From assembly GCA_030066045.1 (NCBI GenBank), contig JASJCJ010000057.1, positions 1 through 45,530 on the forward strand: DNA of 45,530 nt, written 5' to 3'. Below the pieces are notes generated by a model, which made no database searches, had not been told where the DNA came from, and saw nothing but the letters and a program-made list of their open reading frames with translations. This document shows positions 35,372 to 43,949 of this stretch, piece after piece. The position numbers and the translations under genes were made by a program. The number at the start of each line of letters is the position of its first letter. Position 1 is the stretch's first letter. The stretch comes from Calothrix sp. MO_167.B12 (GTDB lineage: Bacteria > Cyanobacteriota > Cyanobacteriia > Cyanobacteriales > Nostocaceae).

Positions 35372-36532
35372 GTGCCTTTAAAATATGCTTTGATCCATGA
35401 GTGGCTAACACCCCAAGCTACAGGTGGTTCGGAACTCGTTGTCAGGGAGATACTGAACCAAGTAAATGCAGATTTGTATGCCTTGATAGATTTTGAATCT
35501 AGTAATCCAGAAAGCTATTTATATCAGCGTCAGATAGGTACAACCTTTCTACAAATGTTTCCCGGTGCTCGCAATGGTATACAAAAATATTTACCTTTTT
35601 TGCCTTTAGCTGTTGAACAATTAGATTTGCGTCAGTATGACATTATTCTTTCTTCTTCCCACGCCGTTGCTAAAGGGGTATTAACCACTCCCCAACAACT
35701 ACATATTTGTTATTGCCACAGTCCTATGCGGTATGCTTGGGATTTGACCTTTGACTATTTGCGTTCAAGCAAATTGGGCAATGGAGTGATGGGATGGGTG
35801 ACTCGATATTTACTACACCGTTTGCGACAATGGGATGTCATCAGTGCTAATCGCGTAGATTATTTCATCGCCAATTCACAACACACAGCACGCCGGATTT
35901 GGCGTTGCTACCGTAGAGAATCAACTGTTATTTATCCACCAATTAATATAGAAAATTTACCATTTTCTCCCGAAAAAGAAGATTTTTATGTGACTGTTTC
36001 CCGGTTAGTGAGTTATAAGCAAGTATCTTTAATTGTTCGAGCTTTTAACCAAATCCAAAAACCTTTAGTAATTATTGGTACAGGTCCAGAAATGACAAAA
36101 ATTCGACAGATTGCAAAATCTAATATACAACTGCTAGGTTGGCAGCCTGATGAGGTAGTCCGCAAATACATGACTTCTGCCAAAGGGTTTGTATATGCAG
36201 CTTGCGAAGATTTTGGCATGGCATTAGTAGAAGCCCAAGCCTGTGGTACTCCGGTAATTGCCTATGGTGCTGGTGGTGCCTTGGAAACGGTGCGTGATGT
36301 TCACTCAGTCAAACCAAGTACCGCCACTGGCGTATTTTTCCGGGAGCAATCAGAAACAGCTTTAATTGAGGCGATAGAATCTTTTGAAGCTTCTCAGGGA
36401 AAGTTTGACCCTGAATATGGGCGATCGCACGCTACTAAGTTTAGTACAGAAGTCTTTGCCCAGCGTTACCAGGAGTTTTTATATCATAGCCAGGAAAAAC
36501 ACTCTGTTAAAGGTGACAACACTTTATTTTAA
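35372..36532 (+). CDS. Glycosyltransferase family 4
   Basis: A 386-residue GT-B glycosyltransferase (group 1/GT4), likely adding a sugar (mannose-type donors are common) during exopolysaccharide or O-antigen-like synthesis. N-terminal acceptor domain with HEWLTPQATGGSELVVREIL, a conserved-looking HICYCHSPMRYAWDL block and IANSQHTARRI. C-terminal donor domain with VSRLVSYKQVSLIVRAF, LLGWQPDEVVRKYM and the E-x7-E motif in EDFGMALVEAQACGTPVIAY. The GTG at 35372 gives the usual family N terminus MPLKYALIHEW. It starts the polysaccharide module, 85 bp before the sugar transferase gene. Confidence 0.93.
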   Translation: MPLKYALIHEWLTPQATGGSELVVREILNQVNADLYALIDFESSNPESYLYQRQIGTTFLQMFPGARNGIQKYLPFLPLAVEQLDLRQYDIILSSSHAVAKGVLTTPQQLHICYCHSPMRYAWDLTFDYLRSSKLGNGVMGWVTRYLLHRLRQWDVISANRVDYFIANSQHTARRIWRCYRRESTVIYPPINIENLPFSPEKEDFYVTVSRLVSYKQVSLIVRAFNQIQKPLVIIGTGPEMTKIRQIAKSNIQLLGWQPDEVVRKYMTSAKGFVYAACEDFGMALVEAQACGTPVIAYGAGGALETVRDVHSVKPSTATGVFFREQSETALIEAIESFEASQGKFDPEYGRSHATKFSTEVFAQRYQEFLYHSQEKHSVKGDNTLF

Positions 36533-36617
36533 AAGATTTTAGAAATTTTCACCCAGAAGCACCTGCTTTTGGCTTTAAGATTGGGACTATGTGTGGTGTG
36601 GATTTTTAAGGAGTATG

Positions 36618-37382
36618 ATGACAGCCCAGAGCTCAAGCTCACTCCTCTCCGGTAAGCGATCGCCTTCTAGCAGAAGCTACGCGCCTTCGCGTACTTTTTT
36701 CAAACGCGGTCAACCAAAAAAGATACCTAGAGTTAAATTCCCTGGCTTGTCTTTGCAGAGCTTGCACGGAGAGTTCGCTAAGCGACTGTTCGATATTGTG
36801 TTTTCCCTATTGGTATTAATTCTGTTTTCCCCTGTTTATTTAATATTGGCTCTACTGATTGCTTGCAGTTCTGAAGGTCCAATTTTTTATATCCAAGAAA
36901 GAGTCGGAAAAAATTATAAACCATTTAATTGCATCAAGTTTCGCACAATGGTCAGTAATGCCGACGAAGTTCTGGTGCAAATTATGGAAACATCTCCTCA
37001 TTTAAAACAAGAGTTTGAGCATAGTTTTAAACTCAAAAATGACCCCAGAATCACTAGGGTAGGGAGATTTTTGCGAATTACCAGCCTAGACGAATTTCCT
37101 CAATTTTGGAATGTCTTGAAAGGGGATATGAGTGTGGTTGGACCGCGACCTTTAGTGGCAGAAGAACTACCAAAGTATGGTTGTCACATCAACCAAATTT
37201 TAACAATCCGTCCCGGAATCACCGGATTATGGCAAGTATCTGGTCGCAATGATATCCCCTACCCCCGCCGAGTAATGATAGATTTGCACTATGTTAAATT
37301 CAGAACCATGTGGCTAGATCTGTGGATTGTTTTGAAAACTATTGGTGTGGTTGTAATGCCTAAGGATAATGGCGCTTACTAA
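36618..37382 (+). CDS. Initiating sugar-phosphate transferase (Bac_transf)
   Basis: A 254-residue polyprenyl-phosphate sugar transferase of the WbaP/RfbP C-terminal type that loads the first sugar-1-phosphate on the lipid carrier. One hydrophobic segment at about residues 58-85 (DIVFSLLVLILFSPVYLILA). Catalytic domain motifs are QERVGKNYKPFNCIKFRTMV, FLRITSLDEFPQFWNVLKGD, GPRP and RPGITGLWQVSGRND. Two adjacent ATGs (36615, 36618) follow AAGGAG; the second has the better spacing. The N-terminal region (codons of about 36652-36695) is encoded by a palindromic cyanobacterial repeat with a HIP1 site. Pairs with the GT4 gene upstream. Confidence 0.92.
   Translation: MTAQSSSSLLSGKRSPSSRSYAPSRTFFKRGQPKKIPRVKFPGLSLQSLHGEFAKRLFDIVFSLLVLILFSPVYLILALLIACSSEGPIFYIQERVGKNYKPFNCIKFRTMVSNADEVLVQIMETSPHLKQEFEHSFKLKNDPRITRVGRFLRITSLDEFPQFWNVLKGDMSVVGPRPLVAEELPKYGCHINQILTIRPGITGLWQVSGRNDIPYPRRVMIDLHYVKFRTMWLDLWIVLKTIGVVVMPKDNGAY
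36652..36695. repeat. Palindromic repeat inside a coding region
   Basis: It contains GCGATCGC, the small inverted repeat CTTCT-AGC-AGAAG and the block CTACGCGCCTTCGCGTAC, of the kind dispersed between genes in Nostocales. Here it is in frame in the sugar transferase N-terminal tail and encodes a Ser/Arg-rich segment. Confidence 0.55.
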
Positions 37383-37391
37383 AGCACAAAC

Positions 37392-37424
37392 AGCCAATAG
37401 TCAATTAGCCAATGACTATTGGCT
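37392..37424 (+). terminator. 12-bp stem-loop after sugar transferase
   Basis: AGCCAATAGTCA, a 9-nt loop, then TGACTATTGGCT, starting 10 bp after the stop codon. The following sequence is T-rich but not a clean T-tract, so termination is likely but not certain. Confidence 0.6.
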
Positions 37425-38016
37425 AATGTATTTATTCAAACTGCATTATCTAGTCAGTACTGATATGGAATGGTAAATCCAGGCGATCGCAACTCCTACA
37501 TATCAAAGTCATGGTTTTTCATATCAGCTTGAACCTTGCAGGGTGGCTACGCCAACACAGGAACTGGCCTAATTAAGTTTTGCAACGGGAATGAGCAACC
37601 CCGCCATAAAATTTGCCAGTTCCAGAAGTGGGAGAATTAACTCCTATTTGCAGTCTCCAAAATTACGTATAAATAAAAACTAAATATATAAGTAAATTTA
37701 TTTATATCATCATCAACGGTAAAAACTTAAAAACTGTCTTGAAAATAGGGAGTGAAGAAATAAAATAATACAGGTATGCTGTGGATTATCCCCACTAATA
37801 AGAGTTTGCGATCGCTGACATCATCATTACGGAGATATCTGAGGCTTCTACTTATGATTCACATATATACTTTGATACAAGTACATAAAATTATATAAAA
37901 GTATATATGTTAACCTTTAAAGGATTAATTCCTCCTTGGGGAGCTAATTATTATGCTGTTAGGGTGTATCAGGCTGAGTATATCTTCATAAGTTATTGTA
38001 TAAGGGATAATTAAGC
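37425..38016. other. Intergenic region upstream of gmd
   Basis: About 590 bp with two HIP1 octamers (about 37483, 37809) and no gene. An imperfect inverted repeat TTAATTCCTCC-TTGG-GGAGCTAATTA lies at 37925-37950. The gmd promoter is probably in the AT-rich last 150 bp. Confidence 0.5.
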
Positions 38017-39096
38017 ATGACCGAACAAAAGCGAGCATTGATCACTGGAATTACAGGTCAAGATGGTTCGTATCTGAGTGAATTTTTATTGGAGCAAGGT
38101 TATGAAGTTCATGGAATTATACGCCGGACTTCCACCTTCAATACAGATCGTATCGATCATGTCTATGAAGATCCTCACAAAGAAGGAGTACGATTGTTCC
38201 TGCACTACGGCGACTTGACAGATGGAACTACTCTGCGCCGCATTTTAGAAGAGGTTCAGCCAACAGAAATTTATAATCTGGGCGCTCAATCCCATGTCAG
38301 GGTTAGTTTTGATTCTCCAGAATACACAGTAGATGCAGTAGGTATGGGAACCTTGCGTTTATTGGAAGCAATCCGAGATTACCAGCGTCGTACAGGAATT
38401 CAGGTTCGGTTTTACCAAGCTGGTTCCTCAGAAATGTATGGCTTAGTCCAAGCAGTACCCCAAAGCGAGACAACCCCTTTTTATCCCCGCAGTCCCTACG
38501 CCTGTGCCAAGGTATATGCACATTGGCAAACGGTCAATTATCGGGAATCTTACAATCTTTTTGCCTGTAATGGCATTCTCTTCAACCATGAATCACCTCG
38601 ACGGGGTGAAACTTTTGTGACTCGTAAAATTACCAGAGCAGTTGCGCGGATTGTGGCTGGGCAACAAAAGAAAATTTATATGGGTAACTTGGATGCCAAG
38701 CGAGACTGGGGTTATGCCAAGGATTATGTGAAGGCAATGTGGCTGATGTTACAGCAAGAGCAACCAGACGATTATGTGATTGCTACTGGTGAAACCCACT
38801 CGGTAAGGGAATTCATAGAACTAGCATTTAGTTATGTGAATCTGAATTGGGAAGACTATATAGAGTTTGATGCTCGTTATCTCCGCCCAGCAGAAGTAGA
38901 CTTATTAATTGGTGATTCAACTAAGGCACGTCAAAAGTTAGGTTGGACACCTTCAGTCACATTTGAGCAGTTGGTAGCCTTGATGGTAGAAGCGGATCTC
39001 CAAGCTTTGGGTTTAACTTCTCCCAATGGGAAGGTAGCACAAACTATCCAAGATAATGCCATGATTCGGCAAGATTTGGGAGCACTACATTTCTAA
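38017..39096 (+). CDS. gmd: GDP-mannose 4,6-dehydratase
   Basis: A 359-residue SDR enzyme converting GDP-D-mannose to GDP-4-keto-6-deoxymannose. NADP motif [16 protein letters not shown] at residues 10-25; [17 protein letters not shown] for nucleotide binding; catalytic Ser in GSSEMYG; Y-x3-K in [27 protein letters not shown] and [14 protein letters not shown] for GDP-sugar binding. Full family length. Start ATG at 38017. Followed after 25 bp by fcl, so the pair forms a GDP-L-fucose operon that supplies the polysaccharide genes upstream. Confidence 0.97.
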   Translation: MTEQKRALITGITGQDGSYLSEFLLEQGYEVHGIIRRTSTFNTDRIDHVYEDPHKEGVRLFLHYGDLTDGTTLRRILEEVQPTEIYNLGAQSHVRVSFDSPEYTVDAVGMGTLRLLEAIRDYQRRTGIQVRFYQAGSSEMYGLVQAVPQSETTPFYPRSPYACAKVYAHWQTVNYRESYNLFACNGILFNHESPRRGETFVTRKITRAVARIVAGQQKKIYMGNLDAKRDWGYAKDYVKAMWLMLQQEQPDDYVIATGETHSVREFIELAFSYVNLNWEDYIEFDARYLRPAEVDLLIGDSTKARQKLGWTPSVTFEQLVALMVEADLQALGLTSPNGKVAQTIQDNAMIRQDLGALHF

Positions 39097-39121
39097 ATCA
39101 AGATTACTGAGGAGGAAAATC

Positions 39122-40066
39122 ATGGAAGGTTTGGAACTAAAAGATAAGAGGATTATCGTTACTGGTGGTTCTGGTTTCTTAGGAAGGCAGGTAATTGAGC
39201 AACTTTGTGAGGCTGGAGCCACCAGGGAAAAAATTACAGTCCCTCGCTCCCGCGATTGCGATTTAAGGGTCTGGGAAAACTGCCAACGGGCTGTAGATCA
39301 ACAGGATATTATCATTCACCTTGCTGCCCATGTCGGGGGTATTGGACTGAATCGGGAAAAGCCTGCTGAGTTGTACTATGACAATTTGATGATGGGGACT
39401 CAGCTGATTCATGCTGCTTATGAGGCGGGAGTGGAGAAGTTTGTCTGTGTAGGTACTATTTGCGCTTATCCCAAATTTACCCCAGTGCCTTTTAAGGAAG
39501 AGGATCTGTGGAATGGTTATCCAGAGGAAACCAACGCTCCCTATGGAGTAGCTAAGAAGGCTCTGTTAGTACAAATGCAAGCTTACCGCCAGCAGTATGA
39601 CTTTAATGGAATTTATCTGCTCCCTGTAAATTTATACGGACCAGAAGATAATTTTGACCCCAGAAGTTCTCATGTAATTCCAGCATTGATTCGTAAGGTA
39701 CATGAGGCACAAGCTAAGGGTGAGAAGCAAATTCCTGTGTGGGGTGATGGCAGTCCTACCCGCGAGTTCCTCTATTCTGAGGATGCAGCTAGGGGGATTG
39801 TTATGGGTACTCAATTTTACAATGACTCAGAACCTGTGAATTTAGGTACAGGTTACGAAATTTCCATTCGTGATTTAATCAATTTGATTTGCGAGTTGAT
39901 GGAGTATGAAGGGGAACTTGTTTGGCAAACGGATAAACCCAATGGACAACCCCGTCGTTGTTTGGATACTGAAAGAGCGAAAAAAGCTTTCGGTTTCACG
40001 GCACAGGTAGATTTCCGGGAAGGATTAAAAAATACCATCGCCTGGTATCGCCAACACGCTGTTTAA
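39122..40066 (+). CDS. fcl: GDP-L-fucose synthase
   Basis: A 314-residue epimerase/reductase (WcaG/Fcl) completing GDP-L-fucose from the Gmd product. NADP motif [16 protein letters not shown] (residues 14-29), [11 protein letters not shown] (family signature), catalytic Ser/Cys region [15 protein letters not shown]-x3-K in [13 protein letters not shown], and [20 protein letters not shown] strong GAGGAGG ribosome site lies 6 bp before the ATG at 39122. Distances and order with gmd are typical for a two-gene operon. Confidence 0.97.
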   Translation: MEGLELKDKRIIVTGGSGFLGRQVIEQLCEAGATREKITVPRSRDCDLRVWENCQRAVDQQDIIIHLAAHVGGIGLNREKPAELYYDNLMMGTQLIHAAYEAGVEKFVCVGTICAYPKFTPVPFKEEDLWNGYPEETNAPYGVAKKALLVQMQAYRQQYDFNGIYLLPVNLYGPEDNFDPRSSHVIPALIRKVHEAQAKGEKQIPVWGDGSPTREFLYSEDAARGIVMGTQFYNDSEPVNLGTGYEISIRDLINLICELMEYEGELVWQTDKPNGQPRRCLDTERAKKAFGFTAQVDFREGLKNTIAWYRQHAV

Positions 40067-40245
40067 TTGTTAGTAGTCCTTTTGATTAGTTATGAGGGCT
40101 AGGTAAGGTGTTCCCCGACTTCTGAATCAATATCCGAACATTGTAACAATTCCTAGAATAGAAGTCAGGGAGCTAAATACCGCGACTCGTCAAAACTAAT
40201 GAAATGGAATCTAGTGCTTTGTCCCATTAATTTTGATAGTTTATT
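40067..40245. other. Spacer after fcl
   Basis: No gene seen. Part of a 730-bp gene-free region (40067-40796) that also contains the GTAGTG repeat element and, at 40420-40790, AT-rich DNA upstream of the response regulator with no recognisable site. Confidence 0.5.
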
Positions 40246-40376
40246 GTAGTGCGGGCAGCGTTCGACTGAGCTCACGCCGAAGTCTTGCCCGCTTTTTGTC
40301 AGCAGGGAGCGAGACGCTTTCTGGAAGTAGGGAGCGAGAAGCTTTTTGTCAGCAGGGAGCGAGACGCTCCCACTAC
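40246..40376. repeat. GTAGTG...CACTAC repeat element, 131 bp
   Basis: It begins GTAGTGCGGGCAGCGTTCG and ends GACGCTCCCACTAC, so the termini (GTAGTG/CACTAC) are inverted. Inside, GTTCGACTGAGCTCACGCCGAA is a fold, and units of the type AGCAGGGAGCGAGACGCTTT recur three times. The left part is shared with 43075-43150. Confidence 0.75.
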
Positions 40377-40796
40377 ATTTCTTACCCTTCATAACTTATA
40401 GGGCAGACCACTAGTGAGGCTAATTCTTCGTAAGGGACTTCCAATAAATAAATTATCCCACATTGTAATCCCACCGTAACCCCGCCCCTACGAATCATAT
40501 CGATTGGTAAAATGACTTTGGGATATTTTTTAATCTGGAAGTCCCTAAGGGCACGGCATCCACAATCTTTTCCTGTATAAAATTATCTTAATGATGCCGT
40601 TCCCCTACTTATCTGTTGTATTCTTTTTTCAAAATGGTGTAAGGATTACGTTGAAGAACTATTGCGATATTGTAAAGATTGGGTAATGGTGTCGCTAATT
40701 TTTACTAACTATCTTTAATCTGTCCTGTTTTTGCGTGAGATGGGAATTTACAATTGTATTATTTCCTGGAGATATTAGTGAGTACTCAATAACCTG

Positions 40797-41459
40797 ATGC
40801 ATTCCCATAAACCTCTGTTTCTCATCATTGAAGATCATCCAGAAGTTGCTCAAAACAACTGTTGCTTTTTACAAAAGGTAGAAGCATCTGCTAATTGTGT
40901 TTGCGTGGAAACCCCGGAACAGGGTTTAGAAAGGTTAAAGTTGGAAATACCAGAATTAGTGGTAGTGGATCTTCAATTTGGGACTATCACTGGGGAACAG
41001 TCTGCAAAACCAGGAATAGAACTATTAAGACAAATTTTTGAGCAGTACCCCAATCTAAATATCCTAGTTTATACCAGTGATTCTAGTTTCCTTATACACG
41101 TAGTAAATTTAATCAACAAACACCACGGGGGATTTGTGGTGGTAAATAAAATGGAATTGCGTAAGGCTTTTATGGAAGGTACTCAAAGTGCTTTAAAAGG
41201 AGAATTGCGTATTCCCAAGGAATTACGTCGAGAGATGAAGTTGACTGAAAAAGAATTAGAAGCACTGCAATTACTTTGCCAACATTGCTTGACAGACCAC
41301 GCGATCGCTGAACGTATGCATGTATCTTTAAGAACTGCCCAAAATTATATCCAGCGATTGAAGGAAAAGCTGGATATTGATAGTTGGGAAGATAGTACTA
41401 CTAATACCCGTATGGCTGTGTGTATGGAAGCAGTTAAGCGTAGGTTACTGTTGTTGTAG
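40797..41459 (+). CDS. LuxR/NarL-type response regulator
   Basis: A 220-residue response regulator. Receiver domain with IIEDH near the N terminus, phospho-acceptor Asp58 in VVVDLQFG, and a Lys in VVNKMELR. The Asp-following loop is extended (GTITGEQSAKPG), unusual for simple receivers. The C-terminal LuxR-type helix-turn-helix is LTEKELEALQLLCQHCLTDH, AIAERMHVSLRTAQNYIQRL. It should bind DNA when phosphorylated. No kinase gene is adjacent. ATG at 40797. Followed by a membrane protein gene on the same strand 124 bp later, a possible target. Confidence 0.88.
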   Translation: MHSHKPLFLIIEDHPEVAQNNCCFLQKVEASANCVCVETPEQGLERLKLEIPELVVVDLQFGTITGEQSAKPGIELLRQIFEQYPNLNILVYTSDSSFLIHVVNLINKHHGGFVVVNKMELRKAFMEGTQSALKGELRIPKELRREMKLTEKELEALQLLCQHCLTDHAIAERMHVSLRTAQNYIQRLKEKLDIDSWEDSTTNTRMAVCMEAVKRRLLLL

Positions 41460-41583
41460 TTGCTATCATCTGAGTTATTAATATTTGCTGGGGATAGAAT
41501 AATACCTCAACTGACGTTAGCCAGAATACGGATACGGGAATTATAAGTCCAGTCATCTACTAATCTTTCCCGTGAGGTATGCA

Positions 41584-42630
41584 ATGAACCCATCAGAACA
41601 GAATATAGTCGAGCTGGCAAAACAAGGAAATCCAAAAGCGATCGCATCTTTAATTAATCGACAACTCAGTCCCAAGGGAATAAATGTTAAGGCTAGTTTA
41701 CAAGATACTTGTTTACAGATTTTTTTAGAATCATTAGACCCACCACTTCAGGAGCATATTTTACCATTTATCCACAGAGGTATGTCCAATTTGGGTGTAA
41801 AGGTGATTAAAACTGTTAAGGTTTATGGCCGTCAAGTTGGTTCTAGTTCGACTTTATGGACTGAAGAATTTACCTTAGATACTTTTGTGGAAGATTCAGA
41901 AGATTCACAGGAATCTGTGTCAGAAAATATTCCTGATGATGCAGACGTGGAAGTACCAGAATCTACAAAAACATCAAATGATGTAAAATATACTACACAT
42001 ACAACAGCTTATCAAGGTAATCCTCGCAACTCAGCAAAATCATCGGAGCCTGGTTTCCAAATTCAAAATACTCTCAAAGATGCTCTTGAAGGGTTAAAAA
42101 TTTTTGTGAGTAACCCCGTGGGGGGACTACCAATATTTTATCAAAGTTTAGGTAAAAAACGTGCTTTAGCAGTAGGAATTACCTTTGGAATTTTTTATGT
42201 AACTTGTCTATTATTTAGTGTGCATCGAACGTTATCAAATTTTTCTTTTTTTCTGGGATATAGTCGTTTTAATGTTGCTCAAATTCTCGGTTTAGGAGCA
42301 ACACAATTTATCAGTTTCGCAGTTGCCAGCATCTCAGTCAGGAAAATATTTCGCGGTTTTGGTTGTCCGGAAGGAGATATTTTTATTGCTGGTTCCTCCC
42401 TATTAGCTCCTGGGTTTTTGATGTTATTAAGTACAATACTGGGAGGTATTAATTTTGAAATTATTTTGATACTTTCTGTTTTATCTATAACTTATCTCAT
42501 TCTGGCATTATACACGGGATGTAAGCACATTTCCCAGATTCCAGATTCTTTATCTCAGTTAGCTGTTGTTGGTATAATTTTATTGAGTCTTTGGTTCTCT
42601 AAAATTATTATTTCATCAGCACTTTATTAA
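41584..42630 (+). CDS. Membrane protein, cyanobacterial N-terminal domain plus 5 TM
   Basis: A 348-residue protein of unknown function. Residues 1-95 are a compact domain (SEQNIVELAKQGNPKAIASL, INRQLSPKGINVKASLQDTC, LQIFLESLDPP) which I believe recurs at the N terminus of several unrelated cyanobacterial proteins. A Ser/Asp/Glu-rich linker follows (about 100-165), then about five hydrophobic helices from about residue 205 to the end (GITFGIFYVTCLLF, ILGLGATQFISFAVAS, IAGSSLLAPGFLMLL, IILILSVLSITYLILALYTG, LAVVGIILLSLWF). The membrane half resembles Yip1-like proteins. ATG 41584 is preferred over GTG 41572 because it has a GAGG ribosome site at the right distance. Confidence 0.7.
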   Translation: MNPSEQNIVELAKQGNPKAIASLINRQLSPKGINVKASLQDTCLQIFLESLDPPLQEHILPFIHRGMSNLGVKVIKTVKVYGRQVGSSSTLWTEEFTLDTFVEDSEDSQESVSENIPDDADVEVPESTKTSNDVKYTTHTTAYQGNPRNSAKSSEPGFQIQNTLKDALEGLKIFVSNPVGGLPIFYQSLGKKRALAVGITFGIFYVTCLLFSVHRTLSNFSFFLGYSRFNVAQILGLGATQFISFAVASISVRKIFRGFGCPEGDIFIAGSSLLAPGFLMLLSTILGGINFEIILILSVLSITYLILALYTGCKHISQIPDSLSQLAVVGIILLSLWFSKIIISSALY

Positions 42631-42842
42631 ATCAGTCAGCATCAAAATTACTGATAACAATTATTATTTATCATAACCCCTATTTAACTTATATAGGAAT
42701 CCGGTTTGATTATTGAACGAAATTAGGTGTTTGTAGTGGGCTGACAAGCTTTAAGTGAGGCATTTTATAACCCTTATATAGCAGGGATTTTAGCCAAACA
42801 AGAATGCAGGTACTAGTTTCATTCGTTGGGAGGGGGTTTAAT

Positions 42843-42918
42843 AATTTTGTTAGCGAAACTCCTCTGCAAGAGGCATTTTGAATTTTGTTAGCGTAGCTCC
42901 TCTGCAAGAGGCATTTTG
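42843..42918. repeat. Tandem pair of 38-bp hairpin repeats
   Basis: AATTTTGTTAGCG, two variable bases, CTCCTCTGCAAGAGGCATTTTG occurs twice back to back (42843-42880, 42881-42918), with two mismatches. Each unit contains the hairpin CCTCT-GCA-AGAGG. Confidence 0.8.
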
Positions 42919-43041
42919 AATTCCCCCTCCTGGGGGCGCTCACATCTTGCACGCCTCATATTAATACGGATTTCAATTGTCTGCAATAAACATATTTTTT
43001 GATCAACAACACGATAAATTAGGATTTAAGTTAATACACAG

Positions 43042-43165
43042 CTAAATTGTATAAAGTAAAAAAATCCGGTGATTGTAGTGCGGGCAGCGTTCGACGGCTC
43101 GACTGAGCTGAGCCGAACGTCTGAGCTCACGCCGAAGTCCTGCCTGCTTTATGTATACAATTTAG
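43042..43165. mobile_element. MITE-like element with 12-bp terminal inverted repeats
   Basis: CTAAATTGTATA (43042-43053) is repeated in inverted form as TATACAATTTAG (43154-43165). The interior holds the GTAGTGCGGGCAGCGTTCGA module and several overlapping palindromes (GCTCGACTGAGCTGAGC, CGTCTGAGCTCACGCC). A left-end copy lies at 20915-20980. 124 bp, no coding capacity. A small terminator-like stem, AGCCTGC-GCAGGCT, follows at 43183-43201. Confidence 0.65.
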
Positions 43166-43362
43166 ACACTTAACAGCTTACTAGCCTGCTCCCGGCAGGC
43201 TTTATTCGTATAGCCTCACCCTTCCAGGGTACAAGTGCAAGATATCAGGAGTTTGGCAGGAGTCCAACCTACTTCTAAACCATTTCCCCTTCTGCCTTCT
43301 TTTGACCAAGGAAATATAAAAATAATATTGCTGTTTGTGAAAAATAGTTATAATTTATTTAA

Positions 43363-43384
43363 ACCCCGTCCTTAAGGACGAGGT
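43363..43384. repeat. Hairpin resembling an IS200/IS605-type end
   Basis: ACCCCGTCCTTAAGGACGAGGT folds with the palindrome GTCCTTAAGGAC at its centre and one mismatch. Ends of this look are common in cyanobacterial IS200/IS605 elements, but no transposase or TnpB lies nearby, so at most this is a remnant. Two 15-bp direct copies of ATATATAGGGACTAT follow (43388-43402, 43411-43425). Confidence 0.4.
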
Positions 43385-43425
43385 CTTATATATAGGGACT
43401 ATTTACGAAAATATATAGGGACTAT

Positions 43426-43949
43426 ATTACAAATATTAATTAAGTACATATACTCAAAATAAAGCTCATATTTCATATCAGAATCCAACAGTCATTGAGA
43501 TGTATTTTTATTTGCTCAGTATGAATTATAGATATTCAATAGCACAAATTATTTCTCTAAAAATATCTTTATATTTATCTAGATAAAATAGCATTTTTAC
43601 TCATTATAGCTCAAGATAATTAGTATATTCTTGAGTATAACTCATTATAACAATAATAGATCAATGCTGTTCGGATTTATATATCCAGTTTTCTCAAGAG
43701 TAGGAACAATGGAAAATATGGAACAAAATAAATTTAGATGAACAAGCTGACACAGTAAAAAATATGAGTTACAAGTTAGAAAGATAATTGATGAGTTATT
43801 TTTTATTTCATCAAATGAAAATTAATGCTGCCTATTCCACGGAACTTACTATTTGTACAATCGATGAAATACCTAAAGAAACATATAAATAACAATATAT
43901 GCAGTTGTGTCTACCAAAAGATAGGAATTAAAATGGAGTTATTCTGGAA
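43426..43949. other. Upstream region of invertase
   Basis: AT-rich DNA with a direct repeat ACTCATTATA (about 43599, 43638) flanking CTCAAGA/TCTTGAG arms. A 33-codon plus-strand frame (43791-43892, MSYFLFHQMK...) is present; it has no features I recognise and I do not call it a gene. The promoter of the invertase is expected here. Confidence 0.4.

Noticed and set aside
43363-43425. IS200/IS605 insertion
   Set aside because: Only a hairpin of suitable look is present; no tnpA or tnpB sequence lies within several kilobases.
43791-43892. 33-codon frame before the invertase
   Set aside because: Short, AT-rich and without a clear ribosome site or recognisable features.
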